Source: Ulota crispa
Lineage: Eukaryota; Streptophyta; Bryopsida; Orthotrichales; Orthotrichaceae
Assembly (NCBI GenBank): GCA_963920765.1
Contig: OY987242.1
Location: forward strand, 26,684,002 to 26,748,001
DNA: 64,000 bases
Direction: 5' to 3'
In this document: positions 54,807 to 64,000 of the stretch, piece by piece
Layout: each line of letters opens with the position of its first letter
Position numbering within the stretch: position 1 is the first letter of the stretch
Program-made: the position numbers and the translations under genes
Notes under the pieces: model-generated
What the model saw: only the letters and a program-made list of their open reading frames with translations
The model's database searches: none
Told to the model about the DNA's origin: nothing

Positions 54807-55607
54807 ACAACCTCAACAGCTAAGGGGTTAAAATTTTGCTGGTTTTTTTGTGTATGAATTCCCTTTGGGTTGAGAGGTTAAGTTATCCTAAAAGTACTGA
54901 TGACTTGGGTTTGTAACCTCTATTCCACAAAAAGATAGGATAGCTTTTTAAAAGTTAAATATTTCTTAGTCAAGTTTTGAATATATAGTACTAATCCCAA
55001 ATATTTAATTTTAGTCCTAAGCTTACAATTTTACAAGGGCCCAATTATTGGGTTAGCAAAAGGGATTTTTTTAAGTTTTTGAATTTGTAGCCCAACATGC
55101 ATCTAAGAATGTGAAGTAGGAAAGGAAAAAATGGATAGAATCATCCATGTGTTGACATTCATCCAAATTTGGCAAACATGGTGTTTGTTTGGAGGGGTTT
55201 AACAATTTCATCCATTTTTTCACCCAATTTTTAAAATGTTGAGGTAGCCAGTGTCAAAATGAGGTAAGATTGTGATAACAATTTGCCTAGAAACCTTTCT
55301 ATGGGTTGTTTTTTCGGAAGACGTAATCCTCTCACCTACCATTGTACCATGCTGAATTTTTTACACTTACTTTTGGTTGTCATAAACAATACAAAACACA
55401 AGATGACAATGAGTACCAAATACAATCTGAATTTAAAAATAGTTCCAATACGTAGGTGAAAAAACGAAAAGTTTTTATAGCTGAAATATCTATTCTTTCC
55501 AAAAAAAAAAGAGATTGAATTGTCAAATTTAGATGAGAATAGGACCCTGACAAAATGAACTAGTACTTTCTATCTAAAGACTACGTGAATGAATTTTCAA
55601 ATATGTA
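54807..55607. other. anonymous spacer
   Basis: A stray piggyBac-like end (CTAAGGGG-TTAA, about 54820-54831) is present. Otherwise nothing recognised. Confidence 0.35.
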
Positions 55608-55618
55608 GCTTCACCGGC

Positions 55619-55902
55619 TCAGTCTACTGCACATAAGTCGATGTGGGACCGGGGTGGAAAACCTCAGATTTTTTTCACAGAGAAGGGTTATGGTAATAAT
55701 TTATCCCCTATATTTGTAGTATTTAATTATATCCTTCTCTGCGCTTTGGACTTATGAAGTATGGATTCAAAAATGAATTCAAAACTCCCTGATTCAATCA
55801 TTATATGAAAATAGTTAAACTCTCACATTTTTTTGGCAAGTGAAAAACTTGCGGTTTTCCACCCCGGCCCCACATCAACGTATGTGCAATAGACTAAGCT
55901 TG
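55619..55902. mobile_element. 284-bp MITE with ~43-bp ends and 11-bp target duplication
   Basis: The inverted ends include AGTCTACTGCACATAAG, ATGTGGGACCGGGGTGGAAA and their complements. Directly outside are GCTTCACCGGC (55608-55618) and GCTTCACCAGC (55903-55913), 10 of 11 identical. A target duplication of 9-11 bp points to the Mutator superfamily. Confidence 0.75.
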
Positions 55903-55913
55903 GCTTCACCAGC

Positions 55914-57232
55914 ATATATGTATAGATTTTTATCACTATTCACTCTCTAGGACTAAGATAAATTTGTAAAATACAAAATAATATTAAGAATTGGTTGACA
56001 TCAGTGTTTTTTTATTGGCTAAAAATAGCCAAAATTCACCTTAAATTTTATGCTTCAAATATTATCACTAAAGAAAATAAACTTGAAAAAGAGTGTATCA
56101 GTAACCAATGTTCACTTCTAATTGATTACCATATGGCCAAGCCATGATTGAGGACCACATTGTCAATCCAATCTCTAACCAAAATAATATGGGTGTTATG
56201 TTAGCCACATATTTCATCTTTCACACTTTATTTGTAGTACTTTTTCAGAAATTGTTCACAAATTTCATCTTTCACAGTTTACTTTTAATACTTTTCCAAA
56301 TGTTGTGTACACTTCATTTACCTCCTTTACTTGTGTAATAAAAAACCGATAGTAGCCAATATTCTATCTGCATTTCTTCTTGAACAAAACATGCTTCTCG
56401 CTTTTCCAAAATAGCCACCGAAGCTAATTATCATCACAAATCATCGCCAAAAAGAACCCTGGTTGGCATGGCCTTAGATTCCCACGTTTTTATTTTATTT
56501 AATTTTTCTCTCGAATCTTTGCAAGTTGACTGGGTTCCTAATGAGCACGTGTTACTGCGCTTTCCTTTTTTCACGTGCACTCACTTGTTTTTCCTATTTT
56601 AAATTCCGCAATATAACCACCTTGACATTTATACCAGTTGACCGTCACCAAACTCAATCAGGGTTTTTTTTGGGCGATAAACAGCGAGATTCGATATAGT
56701 AAGGTTCGAAATTGCGATGCGGTCCCTCCAGATTTCCACCTCACTTCAGAGGACACGTTTGTACATTTACTATGCAACTATAGTGCAAAAAAAAAAAACT
56801 TGAACTCAATCATATTTGGGCGGGCATTTGAACCAATCGAGACTTTGGAGGTGATTTTTTAAAAGTAAAAGTAGAGCCCTCTCCATCTTTTCCTAACTCT
56901 TTCTTTTTCTTTGAAGTGGACTTGGGTCATAACATTATTAACAGGGCGGGTTCTTTCCCCCATGGGGAAGCATATTCCTTGCCAGATATCTAGGGGGCCC
57001 TTTAGTTATATTGTGAGTACTATGAGTGGCTGGATTGGTGTCTTGTAGCTCCGGGGGGCTCATAGTTGTCCAAGGAGCAAAATGGAGCCCTCCAGCACTG
57101 GTGAACAATGTTATGGTCTTGGGGTGAAAGTTTTCAAAATTCTCACGTTGAAGAAAACGTTAGAACTTAGAACTTACAATCTTACCACAATATGTTGAAT
57201 TTGAAAATTTTGAGTTGGTTTATTAACCCCTA
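55914..57232. other. anonymous spacer
   Basis: No gene supported. The ORF at 56638-56862 opens in a GC-richer patch, but it contains a long A run and has no family features. Confidence 0.35.
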
Positions 57233-58200
57233 AAGAACCAAACCCTTTTATCTATGAAAATCATTGAAAACTGCCACTTTTGGGGGAATGAGTAGAAAGG
57301 TAGGAAAGAAGGTTTTTTTGAAAATTCAACCGGTAGGATCTTGCCCTAGACTATGGGAGGTACTTGCGGGTAAAAAATCAACTCATTCTAGATGTAAAAG
57401 AGTGAGATATGGACATCTAAAGTGTAAACAAAAATTTATTTCCGTGCTGCTCAAAAACTTCAGAAGCCTTCGATTGCTACTATATCAAAAAATTTAATCT
57501 ACGCAAAGTTGGGGTTAATTTTTTCCATGTAGAAGACCAGGTTAGATACATGTGGGAAAATTTTCAAATGAAATGGAGGTGTGAATCATACTTTGTAAAA
57601 TCTTGCAATGCTGTAAAGCCATGAAATTTGCATAATACACTGGGCCAAATTGGAGGATTTGTGTATAATTCAAAAATCTAAATTACCTTGATCCAAATGG
57701 CAAAAATCAAGGAATTTTAAACTACTACAACCTGGAAAAAAAGAGTCAGAAAACAAATACACAAAGAGCTCAAAAAAATAAAGCAAATAATTTTACAAGG
57801 GGCAAAAGGAATGGAGGTTTGGGAGTCCAACTTACCTAAAGTACCCGCAAACTAAAACTTCCCATACCTTTCATCTCATCAATCAAAAGCAAATGATTCA
57901 AAGCTTCCCACATATACATAAATCTAAAGAACCAATTTCAGATTTTTATTTTAAAAAAGTGCAATTTTAATTATTATTTTTGAGTTCCCTGCCCTCCCCC
58001 GTTTTTTTTTTGGAAATTCATGCATAGCATCCTCAATAAATGTTTAAATGAAGAAAAAAATGAGATGCCCACATAGATTTTTGAATTCTCCATCTCCCAT
58101 AAAAGTTTCAGAAAATCATACAAAGTAGTTTAACTGTAGGTACATGCCCAAAATCCCATTTGTTCCCTGAGGGAGCAATGGTCCTTTAGCCTTGGGTTAA
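57233..58200. mobile_element. piggyBac-like element, ~960-bp class, copy 5 (least disrupted)
   Basis: TTAA-CCCCTAAAGAACCAAACC to CAATGGTCCTTTAGCCTTGGG-TTAA (in parts). It parallels the copy at 25955 throughout and has no nested insertion, so it is the best reference for this class. Non-coding. Confidence 0.75.
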
Positions 58201-58526
58201 TTCAAAAACCTTTATTTCGTCTACTTACTAGGCAAAAAGGAACATTACAAAACAGAGGATTCTATTATAATTATTTGTAAAAGAATGGACAGTTCCCATA
58301 CTAGGTAAGGAAAATAAGGGATTCAAGTTAACATGGTGGCCAAACTTGCGTTTACTGAAAAACCCATCTCTAGATTGTTTATAGTGAGTGGCCAAGATAT
58401 GGGCAAATTTTCAGTAAAGAACAAAGTTATTTTAGATCTCAAGTAAATTTCAACCCTTGTCTCATTCATTGGTTCAATTAAAAATCACAAATTGGTTGCA
58501 AAGTCTTTACAGTAGGAGGTAGGAGG

Positions 58527-58758
58527 TAAGGTAAGAGGTTCTAATTGCAATCAGGCTCTAATTGCAATCAACTTTAGGAACATGTGACATTTTGCAATAA
58601 ATATCTATGATTGTCATTGAAGAGTTAGTAGGCTTAGCAATATATGCTAAGCCTACCTAACTCTTCAATGACAATCATAGATATTTGTTGCAAAATGCCA
58701 CATGTTCCTAGAGCTAATCGTAATTAGAGCCCAATCGCAATTAGAACCTCTTACCTTA
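58527..58758. repeat. foldback MITE of the TAAGGTAG family, sibling of the one at 5164
   Basis: TA-AGGTAAGAGGTTCTAATTG to CAATTAGAACCTCTTACCT-TA (in parts), folding at AGCAATATATGCT. The inner 130 bp match the translocator-intron copy (TAAGCCTACCTAACTC, CAATGACAATCATAG). Confidence 0.8.
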
Positions 58759-59406
58759 GGGTCAAATTTCTAGAAATGTTTGATTGTTCAAAGACATGAA
58801 TTGATAGGACCCAAAGATTAAGAATTGAGTTGATCAAGAATAAAAGGTTAATTTGTAATCATTGGGTGGTTGTTAAATCTCATCAATAATAATAGTTTTG
58901 GGATTTGGGAAATCTTTTAATAGTCACCATTGCAATATGGAATTGAAATGTCAACTCTTCTATTGATTCAATTCTTTAATCCCCCTCTTAAAAACAATCA
59001 AAGTTTGTCATTGTAACCTAGAAGACTTTGAGTCACAAATAGTCACAAAACAAATAGCCTCATTATATTCCCTTCCTCAAGTTATATTCTTATTCTAATG
59101 AGTACTTGAAACAATCTCTTGGGAATGCTTTTTCAAGTCATATATGCCCAAAATTTGGTCAAATAGCTTAAATTTTGATACCCTTAGCTCCTAGCATAAA
59201 TTGGCCCTTAGGACTCCACTTGCACTTGGTGTTGAAAGTGATTTTATAGCTCATTCATATTCATTGTGAATACCATCAAAATTTGAGATTGAACCAAATA
59301 CTTGAACTCACATGGTTTCAAAAAGAAGAGTCTTGACCACTCATTATAGTGAGATGCCCAAAATTGCTATGTTGCCAAAAATGTTGTTGAGGGCTTTCAG
59401 GGTTAA
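58759..59406. mobile_element. right-hand fragment of a ~960-bp-class piggyBac-like element
   Basis: Only the right end is recognisable: GCCCAAAATTGCTATGTTGCC near 59349 and CTTTCAGGG-TTAA at 59403, matching the end of the copy at 14948. The left extent is uncertain. Confidence 0.4.
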
Positions 59407-60193
59407 AGCATAACAACTTTATAAGATTAAACAACGCTATAAGACAAAATTAAGATCTCAATGGCTCAACTTGCTCCCTTTTACTCTTTTCCTTCTAAAA
59501 TTTTCATTGCTTGTAGTCATGGCATCAAGGTTTTCATGTAAGGAAGAAACGGCTTGATGCCATATATAGTTAACCAATTATGAATAATTCAGACAAATCT
59601 AAATTATATGAATTACATTAATCAAGAGATATTTCAATGTCATGCACATGTTCTAAATAATAAACTCCTCCAACATGGATTAGTCTCCTAGCAAGTCCTC
59701 TTTGTGCAATTTATAAGGGTTGCTAATCGCCAAAACTCTCAATTTTCTTTGCCACTTGGCATGGTTTTTTTTTTGGGTCTTTAAGTGAGACAAAATAATT
59801 AAATAATTGTGAAAAATTCATACTCTTATTTAAGCAAGTGCTTGAGGCTGTATTTATTACCTCGATCCTCAACTAGTGAATTTTTGGTTAAAGCGGCCCC
59901 AGCCTTTGATAGCTTCTATTCCCAATTTAAATCATCCCTAAATTAGAGGACAAGCGGATAGCTCCACAAGCTATTTCAATTATTGTGCTCTTATCTAACT
60001 TGCACTAAAACAAAAAGTAAGTGAATTTGCAAGGAGCACAAAGAAGGTGTATAATAGCAAAGTAGGTAAACTATGTGGGCTATAGTTTTGAGATCTTGTT
60101 TCAAATACCATGACTTATGTGACAAAATCTTTAAAACATTTTGTAAAACATGCACCTCAACCAAACAATAAATGAAGATGCCACAACTCTATT
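59407..60193. other. anonymous spacer
   Basis: No gene or repeat recognised. Confidence 0.35.
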
Positions 60194-60504
60194 TAAGATA
60201 GGAGCACCAATAATCATCAAATTAAGGGTTTTGAGCATGATGATTATTAATAAACATCTAGCTAATTATAAGATCCTATTAGCAAGAGAAAAATGATGAG
60301 TTTGCACATTCCAATATTTTATTTGGATACTGTGAGAATAAGTTGTGAATTTTTAAAGAGCCAACTGTAATTGCACCTAATACCAATACTAAGTTTGCCA
60401 AGAAGGTTGCATGTTCACATGTTGTACATCTTTGTAAGTACATCTATTCAGTTTCACATATTTTTTAAGATTTTAGAGGTGATGTTTATGGGTGTTGCTA
60501 CCTA
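60194..60504. mobile_element. TAAGGTAG-family MITE, AACACCC subtype, copy 2
   Basis: TA-AGATAGGAGCACCAA to GGGTGTTGCTACC-TA. The reverse complement aligns with the copy at 35237 over its whole length. Confidence 0.75.
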
Positions 60505-60578
60505 AAGACTTGCTTCTATTATAGCCAAAATTTCAACTACTAAGAGAACAAGGACATGAGATGTGTCATCTCTTCACA

Positions 60579-61000
60579 TTAACCCTTTTACCTCTAAAGG
60601 ACCACTTGTCCCTACGGGAGACAAATAGGACTTTGAGTAGAGTCAAGCTACTACAATTTTTCACCAAATTCTATATTTTTTTCTTCAAAGGTAGAGTTCT
60701 GCAAGGGCTACGTGGGAGAACAATTTTTATTGAATTCTTATTTATAGTTTAAAAGTTACAAGGGTAAACGTGTAAATTTTAGTTCGAGGGGTAGCTTAGG
60801 CATGCCAAAAATCTTTGACTTTTGAGAGGGGCAAGCAAAGTGGGCAATTTTACCAAGAAAAGGGGCAGGAGATTGTAAAATGGGTGCCACCAAAAGAACT
60901 ATAGTTAGAAATAAGAAAAGAAATACAAAAAATAAAATAAAATAAAAACAGTGCATGTGGCCTTGCAAAGCCGGCCCAAGGGCTGGCCATGGTTGGCCCG
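60579..61000. mobile_element. left-hand fragment of a piggyBac-like element plus spacer
   Basis: TTAACCCTTTTACCTCTAAA-GGACC followed by TGTCCCTACGGGAGACAAAT matches the left end of the copy at 17019. No right end is found before the copia fossil, so it is broken or its end has diverged. Confidence 0.45.
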
Positions 61001-61216
61001 TGTTGGGAATAGGAAACACAACAAGGACACAAAAGATATATGAGAGGGAAGAAGTTTAGAAGTTATCTTATTCCAAGTAGGTTTTCACATATATACTAAG
61101 GAGAGAGGACATAAAGTAAAGGTCCTTCTCTCCTATTGGTCCATGGAATTCTTTTACTAAAGTAAACTCTAGCTAATTATGGTGGAGAGCGTAATAATAG
61201 AATACTTATCTCAACA
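61001..61216 (-). repeat. long terminal repeat of the Ty1/copia fossil (3' LTR)
   Basis: The 216-bp segment begins TGTTGAGATAAG and ends CCTATTCCCAACA on the minus strand, giving TGTTG/CAACA termini. A purine tract (AAGCGAGGAG) lies directly before it, as expected at the 3' LTR boundary. Confidence 0.6.
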
Positions 61217-62210
61217 CTCCTCGCTTGACACATAGTTGCATGGAATCCTAACTAATAATGTTCTATATGATAATTCCCGTAATCTTGTAAGATATACGAT
61301 TGTTGCCTCATTAAAACCTTATCTAGGAAAATCTTGTTAATAATCAAGGATAAAACCATAGATGGAGGAAAAAGAATACAACACCTTCAACAATCCATTC
61401 ACATGGTAAAAATCCATAGGAAAAAATCCATGGAAGGATAGTAAAAGTTATGTTAATATAAACCTATTAAATATCTTGTTCCAAAGTATTGAATCGCCGC
61501 ATTCCAATGCCATGAATAAGTCGACGATGAGTATATGATAATAGGATTGAAACCAGCATCAGTGTACCTAGTGATTTCTAGAGTTCCACCTTTGGTGTAG
61601 TGCATGCCCAAATCTTCTGTGTCTCTGAGATATTGGAGTAGATGCTTGACTCCATTCCAGTGATGTACTCTGGGCTTTTGGTTGTACATAGCAAGTACAC
61701 TTGTGGCAAAGAAAATATCCGGGCATGTGTATGTAGACAAGTACAAAAGAGCTCCTACGGCTGCAAGGTACCTGTTCTTGTCACAAAACTCCTCCTCCTC
61801 CTCTTTGCAAGGACGGTAGAGATTATCAAATGTTCTACTACTTGCCCCATCATGGGGGCGGAAAGTGGATTAGCTTGGTCCATATGGAACTTCTTCAACA
61901 AGGTTTGAGTATAAGTGGTTTGATGGAGAAAAATACTCCCATCAGATAAATAATCCACTTGAATTCCTAGGCCAAAAGTAGTACGTCTTGCCTAGCAACT
62001 TCATCTCAAATTGAGTGGTAAGTAAACTCATGGCATACTTACAATGCTTGGGGTGCCTACAAGATTAAGGTCATCCACATATATTGCAATAACAACAAAA
62101 CCAATAGTCTCCTTTAAAGTGAAGAGACAGGGTAGAGTTTAATCATGTGGGAACTTTTGGCAAAGTAAGAAGTCATGTATGCATTTCATTTCTTGGTAAA
62201 AATAAGTTTG
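61001..62210 (-). mobile_element. Ty1/copia retrotransposon fossil, 3' portion
   Basis: The minus strand carries the end of a copia-type pol region, reverse transcriptase (around the YVDDL motif near 62060-62075) followed by RNase H-like sequence (HWNGVKHLLQYLRDTEDLG near 61600), then a polypurine tract and LTR. The 5' LTR, gag, protease, integrase and most of the polymerase are not in the window. The copy is broken in several places and clearly old. Confidence 0.75.
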
Positions 62211-62468
62211 AAACCAACATGCTTAGTATGGAGGTTAGTGACTAAGGGACTGTGAGTCTCAGATTCAGCACCAAAAGTCCTGAATTTATTTTTTGTTTTA
62301 CTTAGCTATGAAATTACATTGATAGAAGTGGAATAGCCATTTATGTTGATTTATATTAGTTAGACCAAATGGTTAGCGGTACGCCATTTACCCTATCATA
62401 ATTGGTAAGTCATTAGAAGTGATTTAGTGAGAATTAGTAGTTTTTAGTTAGTTTGAGCAACACACACG
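62211..62468. other. anonymous spacer
   Basis: Nothing recognised. Confidence 0.3.
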
Positions 62469-62609
62469 CTAGGGGCTTGGGATCCCTACCAAAAGTCCCC
62501 ACTAACCTAATTAGAGAGGGTTAGTTTAGGAATTGTCATTAGGGACTTGGGATCTCCACCAAAAGTCCTCACAAACCTAATTAGAGAGGATTAGTTTAGG
62601 AGTAGATCA
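62469..62609. repeat. 71-bp direct duplication, two copies
   Basis: CTTGGGATCCCTACCAAAAGT and CTTGGGATCTCCACCAAAAGT (in parts) start corresponding units about 71 bp apart. Both units continue through ACCTAATTAGAGAGG and TTAGTTTAGGA. Confidence 0.8.
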
Positions 62610-64000
62610 GTTAAGCCATGGCCAAGGGCCAAATCACCTAGTTCACATCACAATATTGATTTGGTTCATCTATACCCAAGGCTCCTAAAACCGTTCGCTT
62701 TTCAGAGAGCGTGATTCCAAGCAGTCAACCCTGCTAGGCTACCAGTCAACCCTAGTCAAAGGAGGTTAACAAATGGCAGTAAAATGCCACCAAAATTCAT
62801 GGAAGAGTTTCTTAAGGATTTAAGACAATTCCCCAAGTTTCAAGTTGTTTCAATAGCGGCAAGGCCTCCAACGACCACATCCAGCTTATTTTAAGAAGAC
62901 CCCCGACATCCAATTTCAAGATATCATCCATTTGGAGCCCAATTGATGGAAGTAAGGAGTGTTTCCCGGCTCCCCCGACAATGTTGGAAGACCTCGAGAA
63001 GTCAATTTCTCAATTTTGGATGAATTCCCAATTCTGGGTTTTTCATCCATCCACCCCTAATCCTTCATTCAAGTTTCTTGACGCCTTGTAGCTTGGAATT
63101 AGAATTTTGAATAGCCAAAACCAGCTATTTTGGATCCAAGGAATCCAATGCAACCATCTGTTTGTTGTTTAGAGCTACGCTCCAAAAGTTATGGCAAATT
63201 CATCCAGATTTCATCCATTTTGAGTTTTTCTTAGATTTTAGGTAGATTTCAAGGGATCTATGGATCTCCTAGATAGAGGGCCGAGGTTTCCTCCCCCAAA
63301 TGTATAAAGGGAGGCCCACCTCCTCCTAAACCATCACTTTCATCATCACTTATCACTTTTTTGTTTGTAGGTCACTTGCACCATTTTCCTCACTTGTAGC
63401 ACTTCCCATTGTAATCCATTTCTTGCACCTTCTTCCACTTAGAGCCATGGCCCAATCTCCCCCTTAGGAGTCCTTAAGTGTCAATTGCAAAGTGTCTTAC
63501 TAACCTCTAGGAAGTTGGATTATAACTAGCGATGCCACTTTTCCACACTTCTTAGAAGTTCTGGTTAGCCATTGTGGTCATTAGCAATCCCTAAAGTGCC
63601 ATTAGGATAGTAATTCCCCTTACCCTTGTAGCTTACCATTCCACTACCGGAACGCCATCATCTTACCAAAACTTCACCGTCTCGCCTTCACCAACCATTA
63701 GATCCTCCTAGCAGCTCATGAGGAATCAGCTTTGATCAGCTCACTCGATTCCTTGGGCAGTTCTCTGAGGAACTGCTTGATTTAGTGATCTCTCTTAGCT
63801 TGAGGCTTCGTCTTACTACAGATTTCTCTTAGTCCTGCAGCATTGTTCCACTTGGCTCCCTTGATCCCTGCTCTCCTAGCCTGCAGCCTCTGGTTCCAAC
63901 CCATGCCTCACGACTTTGGCCCACCAAGCTCTCTATTAGCGTCAACTCAAAAGCCTCAGCTCATCAAATTCTCCGTGTAGCTCTCGGCTCTTGAGACTGA
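62610..64000 (+). other. non-coding segment, possibly a long terminal repeat running off the window
   Basis: No protein gene seen. TATAAAGGGAGGCCCACC at 63303 followed by a CATCACTT-rich leader resembles an LTR core promoter. The GC-richer tail to 64000 has no supported frame. Neither the element's ends nor its internal region can be seen, so this is only a suggestion. Confidence 0.3.

Noticed and set aside
56638-56862. 74-residue ORF in a GC-richer patch.
   Set aside because: It includes a long A run and lacks any recognisable domain. Kept as spacer.
61642-61908. Plus-strand ORF of 88 residues.
   Set aside because: It is the shadow of the copia-type sequence on the minus strand.

Overview
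The window looks like nuclear DNA of a plant that makes swimming sperm: a seed-free land plant (bryophyte, lycophyte or fern) or a close streptophyte relative. The reasons are a plastid glucose-6-phosphate/phosphate translocator, a plant-type plastid lipoxygenase, a plant-type tRNA-Leu, and a sperm-tail PG-rich repeat protein of the kind found in flagella. Genes are split by GT-AG introns. Exons are GC-richer than the AT-rich DNA around them. The species cannot be named from sequence alone.

Layout. 1-5.7 kb (+): the translocator, 5 coding exons. 7.25-9.14 kb (-): the sperm-tail protein, 2 exons. 9.8-10.4 kb: gene-like sequence I could not resolve. 13.9 kb (+): tRNA-Leu(AAG). 14-31 kb: no recognisable protein gene, densely packed with small DNA transposons and foldback elements. 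31.3-32.4 kb (+): an unrecognised protein gene. 39.1-47.1 kb (-): a complete 8-exon lipoxygenase of 940 residues. 47.3 kb (+): a small divergent ORF. 48.1-49.5 kb: three Helitron-like units carrying minisatellites. 49.5-60.9 kb: more transposons, one enclosing a captured ORF. 61.0-62.2 kb (-): the 3' part of a broken Ty1/copia fossil. 62.2-64 kb: non-coding, possibly part of another long repeat.

Transposon families. (1) TTAA-flanked elements with CCC/GGG ends (piggyBac-like), at least 9 copies in several length classes. (2) The TAAGGTAG family, ends TA-AGGTAG and CTACCT-TA, 12 copies. (3) The TTAAATTGGG family, about 9 copies. (4) A 310-bp palindromic family, 4 copies, 3 of them in lipoxygenase introns. 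(5) An AGAGCATC family, plus several singletons.

The main discovery candidate is in the lipoxygenase gene. Three TAAGGTAG-family elements sit exactly on splice sites. One of them makes up all of intron 6, and its removal rebuilds a plausible uninterrupted coding site. That is what is expected of a transposon-born intron (introner). The protein genes appear to be unrelated neighbours, with no shared pathway beyond two of them acting in plastids.
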